64,000 nucleotides of DNA from Nonomuraea helvata. GTDB taxonomy: Bacteria > Actinomycetota > Actinomycetes > Streptosporangiales > Streptosporangiaceae. Below are positions 8,029-17,253 of this stretch, piece by piece (within the stretch, counting starts at the first letter, position 1; each line of letters opens with the position of its first letter). The position numbers and the translations under genes were made by a program. The notes under the pieces were generated by a model. It saw nothing but the letters and a program-made list of their open reading frames with translations. It did no database searches and was not told the DNA's origin. The DNA lies in NCBI RefSeq assembly GCF_039535785.1, contig NZ_BAAAXV010000005.1, forward strand, positions 806,001 through 870,000, read 5' to 3'.

Positions 8029-8394
8029 ATGCTCAAGCAGCACCGCAGGGTACTGAAGTGGCTGGTGGCTCTCGCCTGCATAGCTGGAGCAGTTGTGGCG
8101 CTTTTCGACATAAACACGCCGTTGCGCCCATTTTTGATCTCTCTGTTCCTTCTGGTCGTTCCAGGTGCGGCGGTTGTAGGACTGTTGCGCGATCGTGACC
8201 CCCTTGCCGCGTTATCAGTAGGGGCTGCGGCAAGTCTCGTACTCAACGTGCTTCTCGCTCAGGCGATGTTGATGTTCGGCGCGTGGTCGCCCCGGGCAGG
8301 CGTCGCGACGGTCGCCGTGCTCGGAGGGTTCATGTACGTGCTTCGCGTGTTGTACCGGGGGAAGAGCATGCAGACGCGGCAGGGGGCCAGGTGA
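8029..8394 (+). CDS. Small membrane protein opening the polysaccharide operon
   Basis: A 121-residue protein with four hydrophobic segments (near residues 10-27, 34-52, 60-80 and 88-104) and little else. I do not recognise a family. The start is the ATG at 8029 after the strong site AGGAGAGAAGG; the open frame extends upstream but without a comparable site. Its stop overlaps the GTG start of the GNAT gene (GTGA), so the two are translationally coupled and this gene belongs to the polysaccharide operon. A role as a membrane accessory of the export or polymerisation machinery is inferred only from position. Confidence 0.7.
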   Translation: MLKQHRRVLKWLVALACIAGAVVALFDINTPLRPFLISLFLLVVPGAAVVGLLRDRDPLAALSVGAAASLVLNVLLAQAMLMFGAWSPRAGVATVAVLGGFMYVLRVLYRGKSMQTRQGAR

Positions 8395-9521
8395 ACATCC
8401 AGGTAATACGGCCGGGAGAGCTCGGGGACTCCGAGCGGAGCCGATGGCGGGAACTCCAGAAAGCCGATTCGAGGCTGGACAATCCATTCCTTTCGCTCGA
8501 ATTCGCAGTGGCGATGGACCGCCTGCGCGATTACGTGAGGGTGGCGGTGATCTCCGACACCGACGGCATCGTGGGGTTCTTCCCGCACGAGCGGCACAGC
8601 TTCGGCATCGGCAAGCCGCTCGGCGGCTTCCTCACCACGTGCCACGGGTTAATTTCGACCCCCGAGCTGCAGCTCGACGCCAAGGCGCTGCTGCGGGCCT
8701 GCAAGCTCAGCGTGTTCGACTTCGACCACCTGGTGGCGGGCCAGCCGACCTTCGCGCCCTACGAACAGGATGTCCGGCCCGCTCCGGTCATGGACTTCAC
8801 CTCCGGGTTCGACGCCTGGCTCGAGCAGGTCAAGTCCAATTCCCCGAAAAACCTCAAGACCGTCCGCTACAAGGAGCGCAAGCTCGGCCGGGAACAGGGC
8901 GAGCTGCGCTTCGAGTGGGCCTCGGCCGACCCCGAGGTGCTGCGCACGCTGCTGACCTGGAAGTCCGACCAGTATCGAAGAACTGGCCGGGTGGATAGAT
9001 TCGCCCAGCCGTGGATCGTCGAATTGACGGACATGATGCATGCCGAAAAGTCATCGGACTTCGCAGGTGTCCTGACCATGCTTTATGCCGGGGATGTCCC
9101 GGTTGCCGGGCATTTCGGCCTCCGAACGGCCACCACGCTTGTAGGGTGGTTCCCCGCCTACGACACCGAGTTCGGCCGTTATTCACCGGGTATCGTGCAC
9201 CATCTCCAGATGGCCGAGGCCGCCGCGAACGACGGGCTGCACATGGTGGATATGGGCAAAGGCGGCAAAGAGTACAAAGACTGGCTCAAGAGCGGAGTCT
9301 TGTACGTCGCCGAAGGTCGCATCTCACGACCCTCCGCGGCAGCCGCGGTCCACTGGATGGGCCGAACTCCTTTCAACAAGGCCCGAACAATCGTCATGGA
9401 ACGACCGTCTCTTTATAGGGCGGCCGACCGTGTGCTCAAGGGCTTCGGTCGAATGCGTACCTCGATGCAGCAGCAAGAGTCACCCAACTCAGTAGTGAAA
9501 GAACCAACGGGAGCACGCTGA
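8391..9521 (+). CDS. FemAB/BioF2-like GNAT-family acyltransferase
   Basis: 376 residues from the GTG at 8391, which overlaps the previous stop. It belongs to the double-GNAT type (Pfam PF13480-like, found in cellulose or exopolysaccharide clusters): an N-terminal half with VGFFPHERH, and a C-terminal half with LTWKSDQYRRTGRVDRF, GHFGLRTATTLVGWFPAYD, and the family end motif with MVDMGKGGKEYKDWLKSG. Such enzymes transfer an acyl or aminoacyl group to an amino sugar. A clear paralogue lies at 43452-44534, about 50 percent identical by eye with the same motifs. Within the operon it probably decorates the polysaccharide precursor made by the following glycosyltransferases. The substrate is unknown. 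Confidence 0.85.
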   Translation: MNIQVIRPGELGDSERSRWRELQKADSRLDNPFLSLEFAVAMDRLRDYVRVAVISDTDGIVGFFPHERHSFGIGKPLGGFLTTCHGLISTPELQLDAKALLRACKLSVFDFDHLVAGQPTFAPYEQDVRPAPVMDFTSGFDAWLEQVKSNSPKNLKTVRYKERKLGREQGELRFEWASADPEVLRTLLTWKSDQYRRTGRVDRFAQPWIVELTDMMHAEKSSDFAGVLTMLYAGDVPVAGHFGLRTATTLVGWFPAYDTEFGRYSPGIVHHLQMAEAAANDGLHMVDMGKGGKEYKDWLKSGVLYVAEGRISRPSAAAAVHWMGRTPFNKARTIVMERPSLYRAADRVLKGFGRMRTSMQQQESPNSVVKEPTGAR

Positions 9522-9663
9522 GCGCTTCCGAGTCCCCGGCAGACACCCTCACAGCACAGGACCCTTCGATGCATCGTTCACCGGCTTCGCCATTCCCTCG
9601 GCACCCGGGTGTGGCCGCGTCCGGCTCGCGGCGGGGAGGGGTCCCGGAAGGATCTCCCTCGCC

Positions 9664-10497
9664 ATGAGTCCCGAGATAGCCAAGCACAACGGCAAACCGC
9701 AGGCAGCACCCTTGCGGTCGATGCCGCCACCCACCAGCTTCACGCCGGTCACGCCTCACCTGGCCATTTCCCCGACGGTGAGCGTGGTCGTACCGGCGAT
9801 GAACGAGGCAGAGAACCTGCCGCACGTCTTCGCCACGATCCCGAAGTGGGTGGACGAGATCGTGCTCGTCGACGGCAACTCCGTCGACGACACGGTGGCC
9901 GTGGCCAGGCGGCTGCGGCCGAACCTGAAAGTGGTCACGCAGACCGGCAGGGGCAAGGGTGACGCCCTGGCAGCCGGTTTCGCGGCGTGCACCAGCGACA
10001 TCATCGTGATGATCGACGCCGACGGCTCGACCGACGGCCGCGAGATCATCTCCTTCGTGGGGGCCCTGGTGACGGGCGCCGACTTCGTCAAGGGCTCACG
10101 CCACGCGGCCGGCGGCGGCAGCGACGACCTGACGCTCAACCGGCGGCTCGGCAACAAGGTCTTAACCACGATCGTCAACGTCCTGTACGGCACCAGATAC
10201 ACCGATCTGTGCTACGGCTACAACGCCTTCTGGGCCCGCCACCTCGACGTGCTCGACCTCGACTGCGACGGCTTCGAGGTGGAGACGCTGATGAACGTGC
10301 GGGCCGCCAAGGCCGGGCTGAAGGTGCACGAGGTGCCGAGTCACGAACGCACCCGCATTCACGGCGAGAGCAACCTTCGCGCCGTACGAGATGGCTTCCG
10401 CGTGCTCAAGACCATCCTGAAGGAGTGGCGTCGCCAGCCCGCTCCTCCTCAGCCTGAGCCGACCGCCACTCCCGCCGCTGACCGAGGCGTCGCATAA
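9664..10497 (+). CDS. Family 2 glycosyltransferase (dolichol-phosphate mannosyltransferase-like)
   Basis: 277 residues. A 37-residue Pro-rich N-terminus precedes a GT-A fold: VSVVVPAMNEAENL at the start, VDEIVLVDGNSVDDT, GKGDALAAGF and the metal-binding DxD in MIDADGS. The acceptor region includes YTDLCYGYNAFW and HERTRIHGESNL. This resembles DPM1/UgtP-type enzymes that transfer a hexose from a nucleotide sugar to a lipid phosphate; there is no C-terminal membrane segment. Start is ATG 9664 after GGAAGGA. About 140 bases separate it from the GNAT gene and only 12 from the next glycosyltransferase, so it likely acts early in building the repeat unit. Donor and acceptor are not predictable. Confidence 0.85.
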   Translation: MSPEIAKHNGKPQAAPLRSMPPPTSFTPVTPHLAISPTVSVVVPAMNEAENLPHVFATIPKWVDEIVLVDGNSVDDTVAVARRLRPNLKVVTQTGRGKGDALAAGFAACTSDIIVMIDADGSTDGREIISFVGALVTGADFVKGSRHAAGGGSDDLTLNRRLGNKVLTTIVNVLYGTRYTDLCYGYNAFWARHLDVLDLDCDGFEVETLMNVRAAKAGLKVHEVPSHERTRIHGESNLRAVRDGFRVLKTILKEWRRQPAPPQPEPTATPAADRGVA

Positions 10498-10509
10498 AAG
10501 GAAACACTT

Positions 10510-11451
10510 GTGAACACGTCTGTTGTCATCTGCGTCTACACCGAGGAACGGTGGGAGGACATCAGGCAGGCAGTCGAGTCGGTCGAGAGCCAGACACGCC
10601 CGGCACACGAGCTGATCCTGGTGGTCGATCACAACCCCGACCTGCACCTCAAGCTCAAGCACGCGTACCCGCAGGCCACTGTGGTGGCGAACACGCACGA
10701 GAAGGGCCTGTCGGGAGGCAAGAACACCGGCGTGGCCACGGCCGGCGGTGAGATCGTCGCGTTCCTCGACGACGACGCGGTCGCCGATCCCGGGTGGCTG
10801 GAGGCTTTGGAGGAGGGCTTCCAGGTAACCGGTGTGGTGGGCGTAGGAGGTCGGACGGATCCGCTGTGGGCGTCGGGGAGGCGCCCACAGTGGTTCCCGT
10901 ACGAGTTCGACTGGACGGTCGGCTGCACCTACCGCGGCATGCCCGAGGTACGTGCGCCGATCCGTAACGTGATGGGCGGCAACGCCGCCTTCCTGCGCGA
11001 CGTCGTGTCCGAGGTGGGCGGGTTCCACAGCGGGATCGGGCGCAGCGTGCAGGGCCGCAAGTCGCGCCCCCTGGGGTGCGAGGAGACGGAGTTCTGCATC
11101 CGTCTGAACCAGCGCAGGCCGGGCTCGGTCATGCTCTTCGAGCCGCGCGCGGTGATCGGGCACAAGGTGTCCAGGCAGCGCGAGCGGTTCGCCTACTTCA
11201 GATCCAGATGCTATGCGGAAGGGCTGTCGAAGGCCCTGGTGACGCAGGAGGTCGGCACGCAGGACGGCCTGGCCAGCGAGCGGGCCCACGCGCTGAGGAC
11301 GCTGCCGCTCGGCGCTCTGCGCGGCGTCGGCGAGGCGCTGCGGGGCGACCTGGGCGGCCTCGGCAGGGCGGCCGCGATCGTGGTCGGGCTGGCCTGGACG
11401 ACCTGGGGTTACGTGGTGGGTTCCGCCCGGCTGAAGGCGGCACGCTCATGA
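10510..11451 (+). CDS. Family 2 glycosyltransferase
   Basis: 313 residues starting GTG 10510 after AAAGGAAAC. Typical GT2 pattern: VVICVYTEERWEDI, ESVESQTRPAHELILVVD, a nucleotide-contact GLSGGKNTGVA and the metal-binding FLDDDAV. The acceptor domain contains a conserved GGNAAFLRDVV and a downstream HKVSRQRERFAYFRSRCYAEG, and the C-terminal 40 residues form a hydrophobic helix that may attach it to the membrane. It is of the type found with mycofactocin or exopolysaccharide glycosyltransferases. Its stop overlaps the ATG of the deacetylase gene (ATGA), showing coupling. Together with the preceding GT2 it likely assembles a lipid-linked oligosaccharide. Confidence 0.85.
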   Translation: MNTSVVICVYTEERWEDIRQAVESVESQTRPAHELILVVDHNPDLHLKLKHAYPQATVVANTHEKGLSGGKNTGVATAGGEIVAFLDDDAVADPGWLEALEEGFQVTGVVGVGGRTDPLWASGRRPQWFPYEFDWTVGCTYRGMPEVRAPIRNVMGGNAAFLRDVVSEVGGFHSGIGRSVQGRKSRPLGCEETEFCIRLNQRRPGSVMLFEPRAVIGHKVSRQRERFAYFRSRCYAEGLSKALVTQEVGTQDGLASERAHALRTLPLGALRGVGEALRGDLGGLGRAAAIVVGLAWTTWGYVVGSARLKAARS

Positions 11452-12251
11452 CCCGGATCCCGATCCTGATGTACCACTCGGTCAGCGACACCCCCAACAA
11501 GGAGACCAGCCCGCATGCGGTGCGGCCGTCCGACCTGGCCGAGCAGCTCGCGTACCTGTCGGAGAGCGGGTTCACCCCGCTCACGCTGGGGGACCTGGTG
11601 GCCTCGCTCAACCACAACAACGGCCGGTCGATACCCGACAAGCCGATCGTGGTGACGTTCGACGACGGTTACGCCGACTTCCACAGTCACGCGCTGCCTC
11701 TGCTCGAGCGCCACAAGTTCCCCGCCACGGTCTTCCTGACCAGTGGCTGGGTGTCCGACGCGGGCAGCGACGCGGCGGGCCGCCCTCTCGACAGGATGCT
11801 GAGCTGGGGCCAGGCCCGCGAGGCCGCGCAGACCGGCATCGAGATCGGCGGCCACAGCCACAGCCATCCCCAACTCGACCAGCTCCGCACCGAAGAACTC
11901 CGGCAGGAGCTGCGCAGGAACAAGGGCCTGCTGGAGGAGAAGATCGGCGCGCCGGTAGCCACCATGGCCTACCCCTACGGCTACTCCAGCGCCCGCGTCC
12001 GCCAGGAAGTCCGTAAGGCCGGATATTTCGCGGCCTGCGCCGTGAACAACACGATCGCCGCCGACCGCCACGACATGCTCGCCATCCCCCGATTGACGGT
12101 CGGAAAGGGCACGACCATCGCCATGTTCAGACGCGCCGTCGAGGGCAGCGCCGTTCCTCTCATCTACCTGCGCGAGCGCATCCTCACCAAGGGGTACGCG
12201 GTCGTGCGCCGGACGAGGTACGGGCTGCAGCGGGTGCGCGGAAATGTCTAA
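11448..12251 (+). CDS. Polysaccharide deacetylase (NodB-like, carbohydrate esterase 4)
   Basis: 267 residues. NodB motifs are present: motif 1 VTFDDGYADF with the catalytic base and metal Asp, motif 2 HSHSHPQL with two metal-binding His, and AYPYGYSS near motif 3. The start MTRIPILMYHSVSD is standard for this family. The enzyme removes N-acetyl groups from amino sugars using a divalent metal. No signal peptide is visible, so it may act on the lipid-linked intermediate at the cytoplasmic face, or be exported another way. It overlaps its neighbours at both ends (ATGA with the GT2; 8 bases with the flippase). A GNAT and a deacetylase in one operon suggests that amino-group modification of the polymer matters. 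Confidence 0.85.
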   Translation: MTRIPILMYHSVSDTPNKETSPHAVRPSDLAEQLAYLSESGFTPLTLGDLVASLNHNNGRSIPDKPIVVTFDDGYADFHSHALPLLERHKFPATVFLTSGWVSDAGSDAAGRPLDRMLSWGQAREAAQTGIEIGGHSHSHPQLDQLRTEELRQELRRNKGLLEEKIGAPVATMAYPYGYSSARVRQEVRKAGYFAACAVNNTIAADRHDMLAIPRLTVGKGTTIAMFRRAVEGSAVPLIYLRERILTKGYAVVRRTRYGLQRVRGNV

Positions 12252-13560
12252 CCTCTGGGGCAGGATCCTCGGCGACCTGCGTAATCCGCTGTTCCGCCAG
12301 GGCTACGCGCTCATGGCGAACACCGTCGTCACCGGCGTGCTCGGCATGGGCTACTGGCTGCTGGCGGCACACCACTACTCGCCCGAGGAGTTCGGCCGCG
12401 GGCAGGCGGTGATCACGGCGATGCGGCTGTTCGCGTCGCTGACGGCGCTGGGGTTCGTGGGCGCGCTGGCCCGCTTCCTGCCGGTGGCCGGCCGCCGCAC
12501 CCCCGAGCTGATCCTTCGCGGGTACGTCCTGGCCGCCGCCACGGGCGGGGTCGCCGCGCTCGGGTTCCTGCTGACCCTGCCGCTGTGGGGGAAGACGTAC
12601 TCGGTGCTCAGCGGCTTCTGGCCCGGGCTGTTCTTCCTGGCGTCCGTGCTGGTGTGGGCCGTCTTCACGCTGCAGGACGTGGTGCTGACCGGGCTGCGCA
12701 GGGCGCCGTTCGTACCCGTGAACAACCTGCTCTTCGGCATCGTCAAGATGGGACTGCTGGTCGCGCTGGCCGGGGCGCTCCCGTCGGGCGGGATCTTCGT
12801 CTCGTGGGTCATCCCGACCGCGCTCGCGCTGATCCCCGTGAACTGGCTGATCTTCGGCGTCGTGGTGCCCAGGCACGTCAAGGAGTCCCGCGCCGAGCAG
12901 GAGCCGCCCCGGCTGCGCGAGGTCGGCAGGTTCCTCGCCGGGGACTTCCCCGGGACGCTGTCGATCCTGGGCATCGTCTACCTGGTGCCCGTGGTGGTGG
13001 CCACGCGGGTGGGCGAGGCCACGTTCGGGCGCTTCTCGATGGCGCACACCCTCGCGAGCATGATCGAGCTGCTGGCCATGAACATGGCGGTCTCGCTCAC
13101 CGTCGAGGGCTCCTTCGACCGTGCCCGGCTGGCCGAGAACTGCCGTCATGCGCTGCGGCGGGCCTTCCTGATCGTCACCCCGATCATCGCCGTGGCGATC
13201 ATCGCCGCGCCGCTGATCCTGACCGTCTTCGGGTCCGAGTTCGCGGCCGAGGGCACGACGCTGCTGCGCCTGATGGCGCTGGCCGTGCTGCCGCGGGTGC
13301 TGATCGAGGTCTACCTGAGCGCGCTGCGGGCGCAGTCGCGGGCGCGGATGCTGGCGGCCGTGCAGATCGGGCTGGCCGTTCTCGTGCTGGTGTCCACCGT
13401 GGCGCTGTTCCCGTACGCCGGCGTCAACGCGGTCGGGTACGGACTGCTCTTCAGCGAGGTGCTCATGGGGCTTCTGATCCTTGGGAACCTCCGCAGAATT
13501 CTCAGGTTCGGCGAAAGAGGGACGCAGGCTGTTACCCACGGGTCGGCCGGGGTCGCATGA
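12244..13560 (+). CDS. Oligosaccharide flippase (Wzx/MVF-like)
   Basis: 438 residues with about 12 to 14 transmembrane helices and the arrangement of the MOP exporter superfamily (polysaccharide biosynthesis/Wzx type). It begins with a short amphipathic stretch and then QGYALMANTVVTGVLGMGYWLL, the usual first helix of flippases. It should move the lipid-linked repeat unit across the membrane. Start ATG 12244 overlaps the end of the deacetylase gene by 8 bases, and its stop TGA overlaps the start of the next membrane-protein gene, so the operon is continuous here. The last helices end in a positively charged tail (RRILRFGERG). The substrate would be the product of the two GT2 enzymes. Confidence 0.85.
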   Translation: MSNLWGRILGDLRNPLFRQGYALMANTVVTGVLGMGYWLLAAHHYSPEEFGRGQAVITAMRLFASLTALGFVGALARFLPVAGRRTPELILRGYVLAAATGGVAALGFLLTLPLWGKTYSVLSGFWPGLFFLASVLVWAVFTLQDVVLTGLRRAPFVPVNNLLFGIVKMGLLVALAGALPSGGIFVSWVIPTALALIPVNWLIFGVVVPRHVKESRAEQEPPRLREVGRFLAGDFPGTLSILGIVYLVPVVVATRVGEATFGRFSMAHTLASMIELLAMNMAVSLTVEGSFDRARLAENCRHALRRAFLIVTPIIAVAIIAAPLILTVFGSEFAAEGTTLLRLMALAVLPRVLIEVYLSALRAQSRARMLAAVQIGLAVLVLVSTVALFPYAGVNAVGYGLLFSEVLMGLLILGNLRRILRFGERGTQAVTHGSAGVA

Positions 13561-15962
13561 TGGTCAACGTGACGCAACGCGAGGGCGACGGCGTTGAGCC
13601 GGACGCGGACACGACGGCGGTCGTACGACTGCCTGCCACCTTGCACATCGGGCACCCGCCGGCGGCGCCCGAAGCGCCGCCGAGCGAAACCTCCCCTGCC
13701 GAAGCACCGCCGAGCGAGACCTCCCCCGCCGAAGCACCGCCGAGCGAGACCTCCCCCGCCGAAGCAGCGCCGGAAGCCGAGCCTCAGCAGGTTGCCCCGG
13801 CCGGGCCGCGCGCGCGGGGCGGCCGGCTCGCGGCGCTGGTCGCCGGTGCGCCCAAGTGGCTGCCCGCGGTGCTGGTCCTCGAGGGCCTCGTCATGTACGT
13901 CCTCGCCCTCAAGGTCCCCCCGGGCCCGCTGCGTGGCCTGGATCCGAACGACATCGACGGCCTGGGCCTGATCTCGGCGCTCCCGCCGACGGCGTTCTTC
14001 GCCATCCTGATCATGATCGTGTCGTTCTTCGTCACGGTCGCCCAGAGCAGCGACCGCAAGTTCCTCCTGCTGTTCCAGATCGCCGCCATCACGTTCGCCC
14101 TGCACGGCGCCGGGGCCCTGGTGGCGACGGAGCCGCGCTTCCCCACGGCGTACATCCATGCCGGTTTCGTGGAGTTCATCAGCAGGACCGGCGAGTCGGC
14201 CATCAGCATTGACGCCCGCATGGGCTGGCCCGGCTTCTTCGCGCTGTTCGCCTTCGTGACGCAGGCGGCCGGCATCACCGACCTCACGACGATCCTGCAG
14301 TGGACGCCGCTCGTCTCCAACCTGCTCTACCTGCTCCCTTTCGTGCTGATCCTGCGCCAGGTCGTGGCCACCACGCGGGCCCGGTGGTTCGCGGCGCTGC
14401 TGTTCGTGCTGGTGCAGTGGATCGGGCAGGACTACTTCTCGCCACAGGGCTTCACGTTCGCGCTGTATCTGGCGTTCGTGGCGATCCTGCTCAGATGGTT
14501 CGGCCGGGTCGAGCCGCGTAAGAAGCCGATCCCGCCGAAGGGGCTGCGCAAGCTGCTCGGCAAGCTGGACGCGATGACCCCCGGCGAGCTGGCCAACACC
14601 GGCACGTTCCGGGTCGACAAGCTGCTCATGCTGCTCATGCTGCTGGCGCTGTTCGTCGCGGCGGTGGCCTCGCACCAGATCACGCCGTTCATGATGCTCG
14701 GGGTCGTGACCACACTCCTGATCTTCAAGCGGACCTCGCTGAGCTGGGCACTGCCGTTCTTCCTCGGGCTGGTGGTGCTGGCCTGGATCAGCTACATGAC
14801 GGTGGGCTTCTGGTCCGGCCAGATCGACGCCATCTTCGGCGGGCTCGGCCGGATCCTGCAGAACCTCCGCAGCAACACCGGCGACCGGATCGAGGGCAGC
14901 GACCCCGCGCACGCGCTGGTGCTGAAGGCGCGGCTCGGCATCCTGGCGCTGATCCTCAGCCTGGCGGCCACCGGGCTGGTCAGGCGGTGGCGGCGTGGGG
15001 TGTTCGACCGGTCGGCGCTGATCCTGCTCTGCGTGCCGGTGCTGGCGCTGGGGCTGCAGAGCTACGGCGGCGAGATCGGGCTGCGGATCTACATGTTCGC
15101 GCTGCCGGGGGCGTGCCTGCTGGCCGCGTACGCGTTCTTCCCCAACCTGCCCGCCGACAGCGTGGACGTGCGCGAGGAGACCCAGCCGCTGCGTCCCAGG
15201 AAGGTACGCGTCAACCCGCAGTTCACCAGGAAGCTCTCGGTGGTGCTGGCGGCGTGCTTCGCGGTGGTGTTCGCGTTCGCGTTCCTGCTGGCCAGGTACG
15301 GCAACGAGAAGTTCGAGCGGGTCACCACGGGCGAGGTGGCCGCCCTGCACTACATCTACGAGCACGACAAGCCGAGCGCCAAGGTGCTCTACCTGGTGCC
15401 CAAGAAGGGTCCCGAGGTCACGCCGACCCTGCCGTGGGGCGAGAAGGACGTCGAGCTGGTCAATTTCGGCGTTCAGGCTCTCGTGCACAAGGACCCTGCG
15501 CAGATCGCGGACACGGTCCAGGCGCTGAAGGCGGAGCCGCGGAACTCGTACCTGATCGTGAGCCGCGGGCAGGTGAGCTACCTGCAGCTCAACGATGGTT
15601 TCCCGGACGACTGGGGGACGAGGTTCCGCGCGGCGCTGGACGCCTCGCCCGACCTGAAGCGGGTGTTCTCCAACGAGGACGCCGCGCTCTACACCTGGAA
15701 GAAGTTCGTCAGGGGCACCGAGATCCCCGATCCCCGGCCGTACAAGGGGCGCGGCGACCCCACCTCGCCCTGGACACCGGTGGGCATCGGCGCGCTGGGC
15801 GTGACCTGGGTGGCGCTCTTCGCGTACGAGATCATCTGCCTGAACGGCCGGAAGCGGGCGCGCAGGACCCGCAAGCGGCTGCTGTTCCTGGCGGTTCCCG
15901 CTTTCGCGGTGGCTCTGGCAGTGATTGTCGAGAGATTCATTTACATCGCACAAAATAACTGA
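13557..15962 (+). CDS. Large polytopic membrane protein, candidate polysaccharide polymerase or transferase
   Basis: 801 residues. The first 85 are Pro/Ala/Glu/Ser-rich and cytoplasmic, including three tandem copies of PPSETSPAEA. Then about 12 to 14 transmembrane helices follow (VLVLEGLVMYVLAL onward) with a large loop after the first pair, then a soluble domain of about 190 residues (GNEKFERVTTGEVAALHYIY onward) with Rossmann-like spacing, and a final helix pair. I do not recognise the family with certainty; the position at the end of a flippase operon and the helix number fit a Wzy-like polymerase or a membrane glycosyltransferase. The ATG at 13557 (directly followed by another ATG) overlaps the flippase stop. 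It is the last gene of the operon. Confidence 0.7.
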   Translation: MMVNVTQREGDGVEPDADTTAVVRLPATLHIGHPPAAPEAPPSETSPAEAPPSETSPAEAPPSETSPAEAAPEAEPQQVAPAGPRARGGRLAALVAGAPKWLPAVLVLEGLVMYVLALKVPPGPLRGLDPNDIDGLGLISALPPTAFFAILIMIVSFFVTVAQSSDRKFLLLFQIAAITFALHGAGALVATEPRFPTAYIHAGFVEFISRTGESAISIDARMGWPGFFALFAFVTQAAGITDLTTILQWTPLVSNLLYLLPFVLILRQVVATTRARWFAALLFVLVQWIGQDYFSPQGFTFALYLAFVAILLRWFGRVEPRKKPIPPKGLRKLLGKLDAMTPGELANTGTFRVDKLLMLLMLLALFVAAVASHQITPFMMLGVVTTLLIFKRTSLSWALPFFLGLVVLAWISYMTVGFWSGQIDAIFGGLGRILQNLRSNTGDRIEGSDPAHALVLKARLGILALILSLAATGLVRRWRRGVFDRSALILLCVPVLALGLQSYGGEIGLRIYMFALPGACLLAAYAFFPNLPADSVDVREETQPLRPRKVRVNPQFTRKLSVVLAACFAVVFAFAFLLARYGNEKFERVTTGEVAALHYIYEHDKPSAKVLYLVPKKGPEVTPTLPWGEKDVELVNFGVQALVHKDPAQIADTVQALKAEPRNSYLIVSRGQVSYLQLNDGFPDDWGTRFRAALDASPDLKRVFSNEDAALYTWKKFVRGTEIPDPRPYKGRGDPTSPWTPVGIGALGVTWVALFAYEIICLNGRKRARRTRKRLLFLAVPAFAVALAVIVERFIYIAQNN
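13674..13763 (+). repeat. Three 30-bp coding tandem repeats
   Basis: Units 13674-13703, 13704-13733 and 13734-13763 each encode the ten-residue unit APPSETSPAE. Copies two and three are identical and the first differs at a few bases. They form a flexible cytoplasmic linker in the large membrane protein, and the in-frame length could change by slippage without breaking the gene. Confidence 0.85.
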
Positions 15963-16033
15963 ATTCACAGGAAACACTCAGCTTGTGCGGGATGATGTAA
16001 CCCGATCTCAGGACACAGGAGACACGTCCCGCC

Positions 16034-17248
16034 ATGTCCGACGCACGACTCGCGGCAGCGAGAATCGCTTCTGTGGACGCCTTACGGGGTTTCTCGCTCC
16101 TCGGCATCCTCATCGTCAATATCGCCTTCCTGGCCTCCGGTTACCGCATGGCCGGAATGGCGGAGCCCGCGTTCCAGTCCTCACTGGACTGGAACGTGCG
16201 GTGGGTCGTGACGATGCTCGTGGAGAACAAGTTCTATCTGCTGTTCTCCTTCCTGTTCGGCTACAGCTTCACGCTCCAGGTCGACTCGGCGGCGCGGCAG
16301 GGGCGGCCGTTCGTGCCGATGTTCCTGCGCCGGCTGGCCGGGCTGCTCCTGCTCGGGCTGGCGCACGCCGTGCTGCTGTTCCCCGGCGACATCCTGACGA
16401 CGTACGCCGCCGTCGGCCTGGCCCTGCTGGTCCTCCGCAAGATCAAGCCCAGGTCGGCGGTGGTGCTGGCGGTGCTGCTGACCGCGGCGCTGGCGCTCGG
16501 CTTCGTGCTGCTGGCCCTGCTGGCCACGTTGGGCCTGGACACGGCGGGCACGGTGGCCGACACGGCGGCGGAGGCCGCCAAGTCGGACACCGCTCTGATG
16601 GCCTCCGTCGGGCAGATCGTCACCGAGCATCTCAGGAAGCTGTCGCTGATCATCCTGTTCCGCGTCTTCTTCCAGGGTCCCGCCGTGCTGGCCGCGTGCC
16701 TGATCGGCCTGGCGGTCGGCAAGCTGGGCGCCCTGCGCGACATCTCCGCCCACACCAGGACACTGGGCACGCTGCAATGGATCGGCTTCACGCTCGGGCT
16801 CGGGGGCGCGTGCGTCTACACGCTGTCGGCCTGGCACGGCACGATGCACAAGTTCTGGGGCGAGTCCGTGGATCTGGTGACGGCACCGCTGCTGGCGGCG
16901 GCGTACGCGGCGACGTTCCTGCGGCGGCTGCCGTCCATGCCGCGCGTCGCGCGGGTGCTGGCGGCGCCCGGCCGCATGGCGCTGTCCAACTATCTCGCGC
17001 AGTCGCTGATCTGCTCGCTGATCTTCACTGGGTACGGGCTGGGGCTCGTGGACCGGGTCAGCCCGCTGCTCGAGGTGCTGATGGCCCTCGGCATTTTCGC
17101 CGTCCAGGTCGTCTACAGCCATTGGTGGCTCAAGAGCCACCGGTACGGGCCGGTGGAGTGGCTGCTGCGCTTTCTCACATATTGGCGCAGACCCACCCCC
17201 GCCCGCCTGACCCGGGCCCCTCACTCCCCCGCCGCCCTCCCGGAGTGA
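16034..17248 (+). CDS. DUF418 family membrane protein
   Basis: 404 residues with about ten helices. The N-terminus RIASVDALRGFSLLGILIVNI is the hallmark of the DUF418/YeiB family, and the C-terminal part holds the DUF418 core (FLRRLPSMPRVARVLAAPGRMALSNYLAQS). The family is related to acyltransferase-3 membrane proteins; several members occur with surface polysaccharide genes, but no activity is proven. It sits about 70 bases after the polysaccharide operon in the same direction, with a possible AGGAG site some 14 bases before the ATG, so it may be read through from the operon or have its own promoter. A role in modifying an exported molecule is an inference from family and position. Confidence 0.85.
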   Translation: MSDARLAAARIASVDALRGFSLLGILIVNIAFLASGYRMAGMAEPAFQSSLDWNVRWVVTMLVENKFYLLFSFLFGYSFTLQVDSAARQGRPFVPMFLRRLAGLLLLGLAHAVLLFPGDILTTYAAVGLALLVLRKIKPRSAVVLAVLLTAALALGFVLLALLATLGLDTAGTVADTAAEAAKSDTALMASVGQIVTEHLRKLSLIILFRVFFQGPAVLAACLIGLAVGKLGALRDISAHTRTLGTLQWIGFTLGLGGACVYTLSAWHGTMHKFWGESVDLVTAPLLAAAYAATFLRRLPSMPRVARVLAAPGRMALSNYLAQSLICSLIFTGYGLGLVDRVSPLLEVLMALGIFAVQVVYSHWWLKSHRYGPVEWLLRFLTYWRRPTPARLTRAPHSPAALPE

Positions 17249-17253
17249 CCGCG

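Noticed and set aside
13311..15977. An 888-residue open frame on the minus strand
   Set aside because: It lies antisense to the flippase end and the 801-residue membrane protein, has no domain, and is rich in Arg, Gln, His and Asp as expected for the shadow frame of a GC-rich gene.
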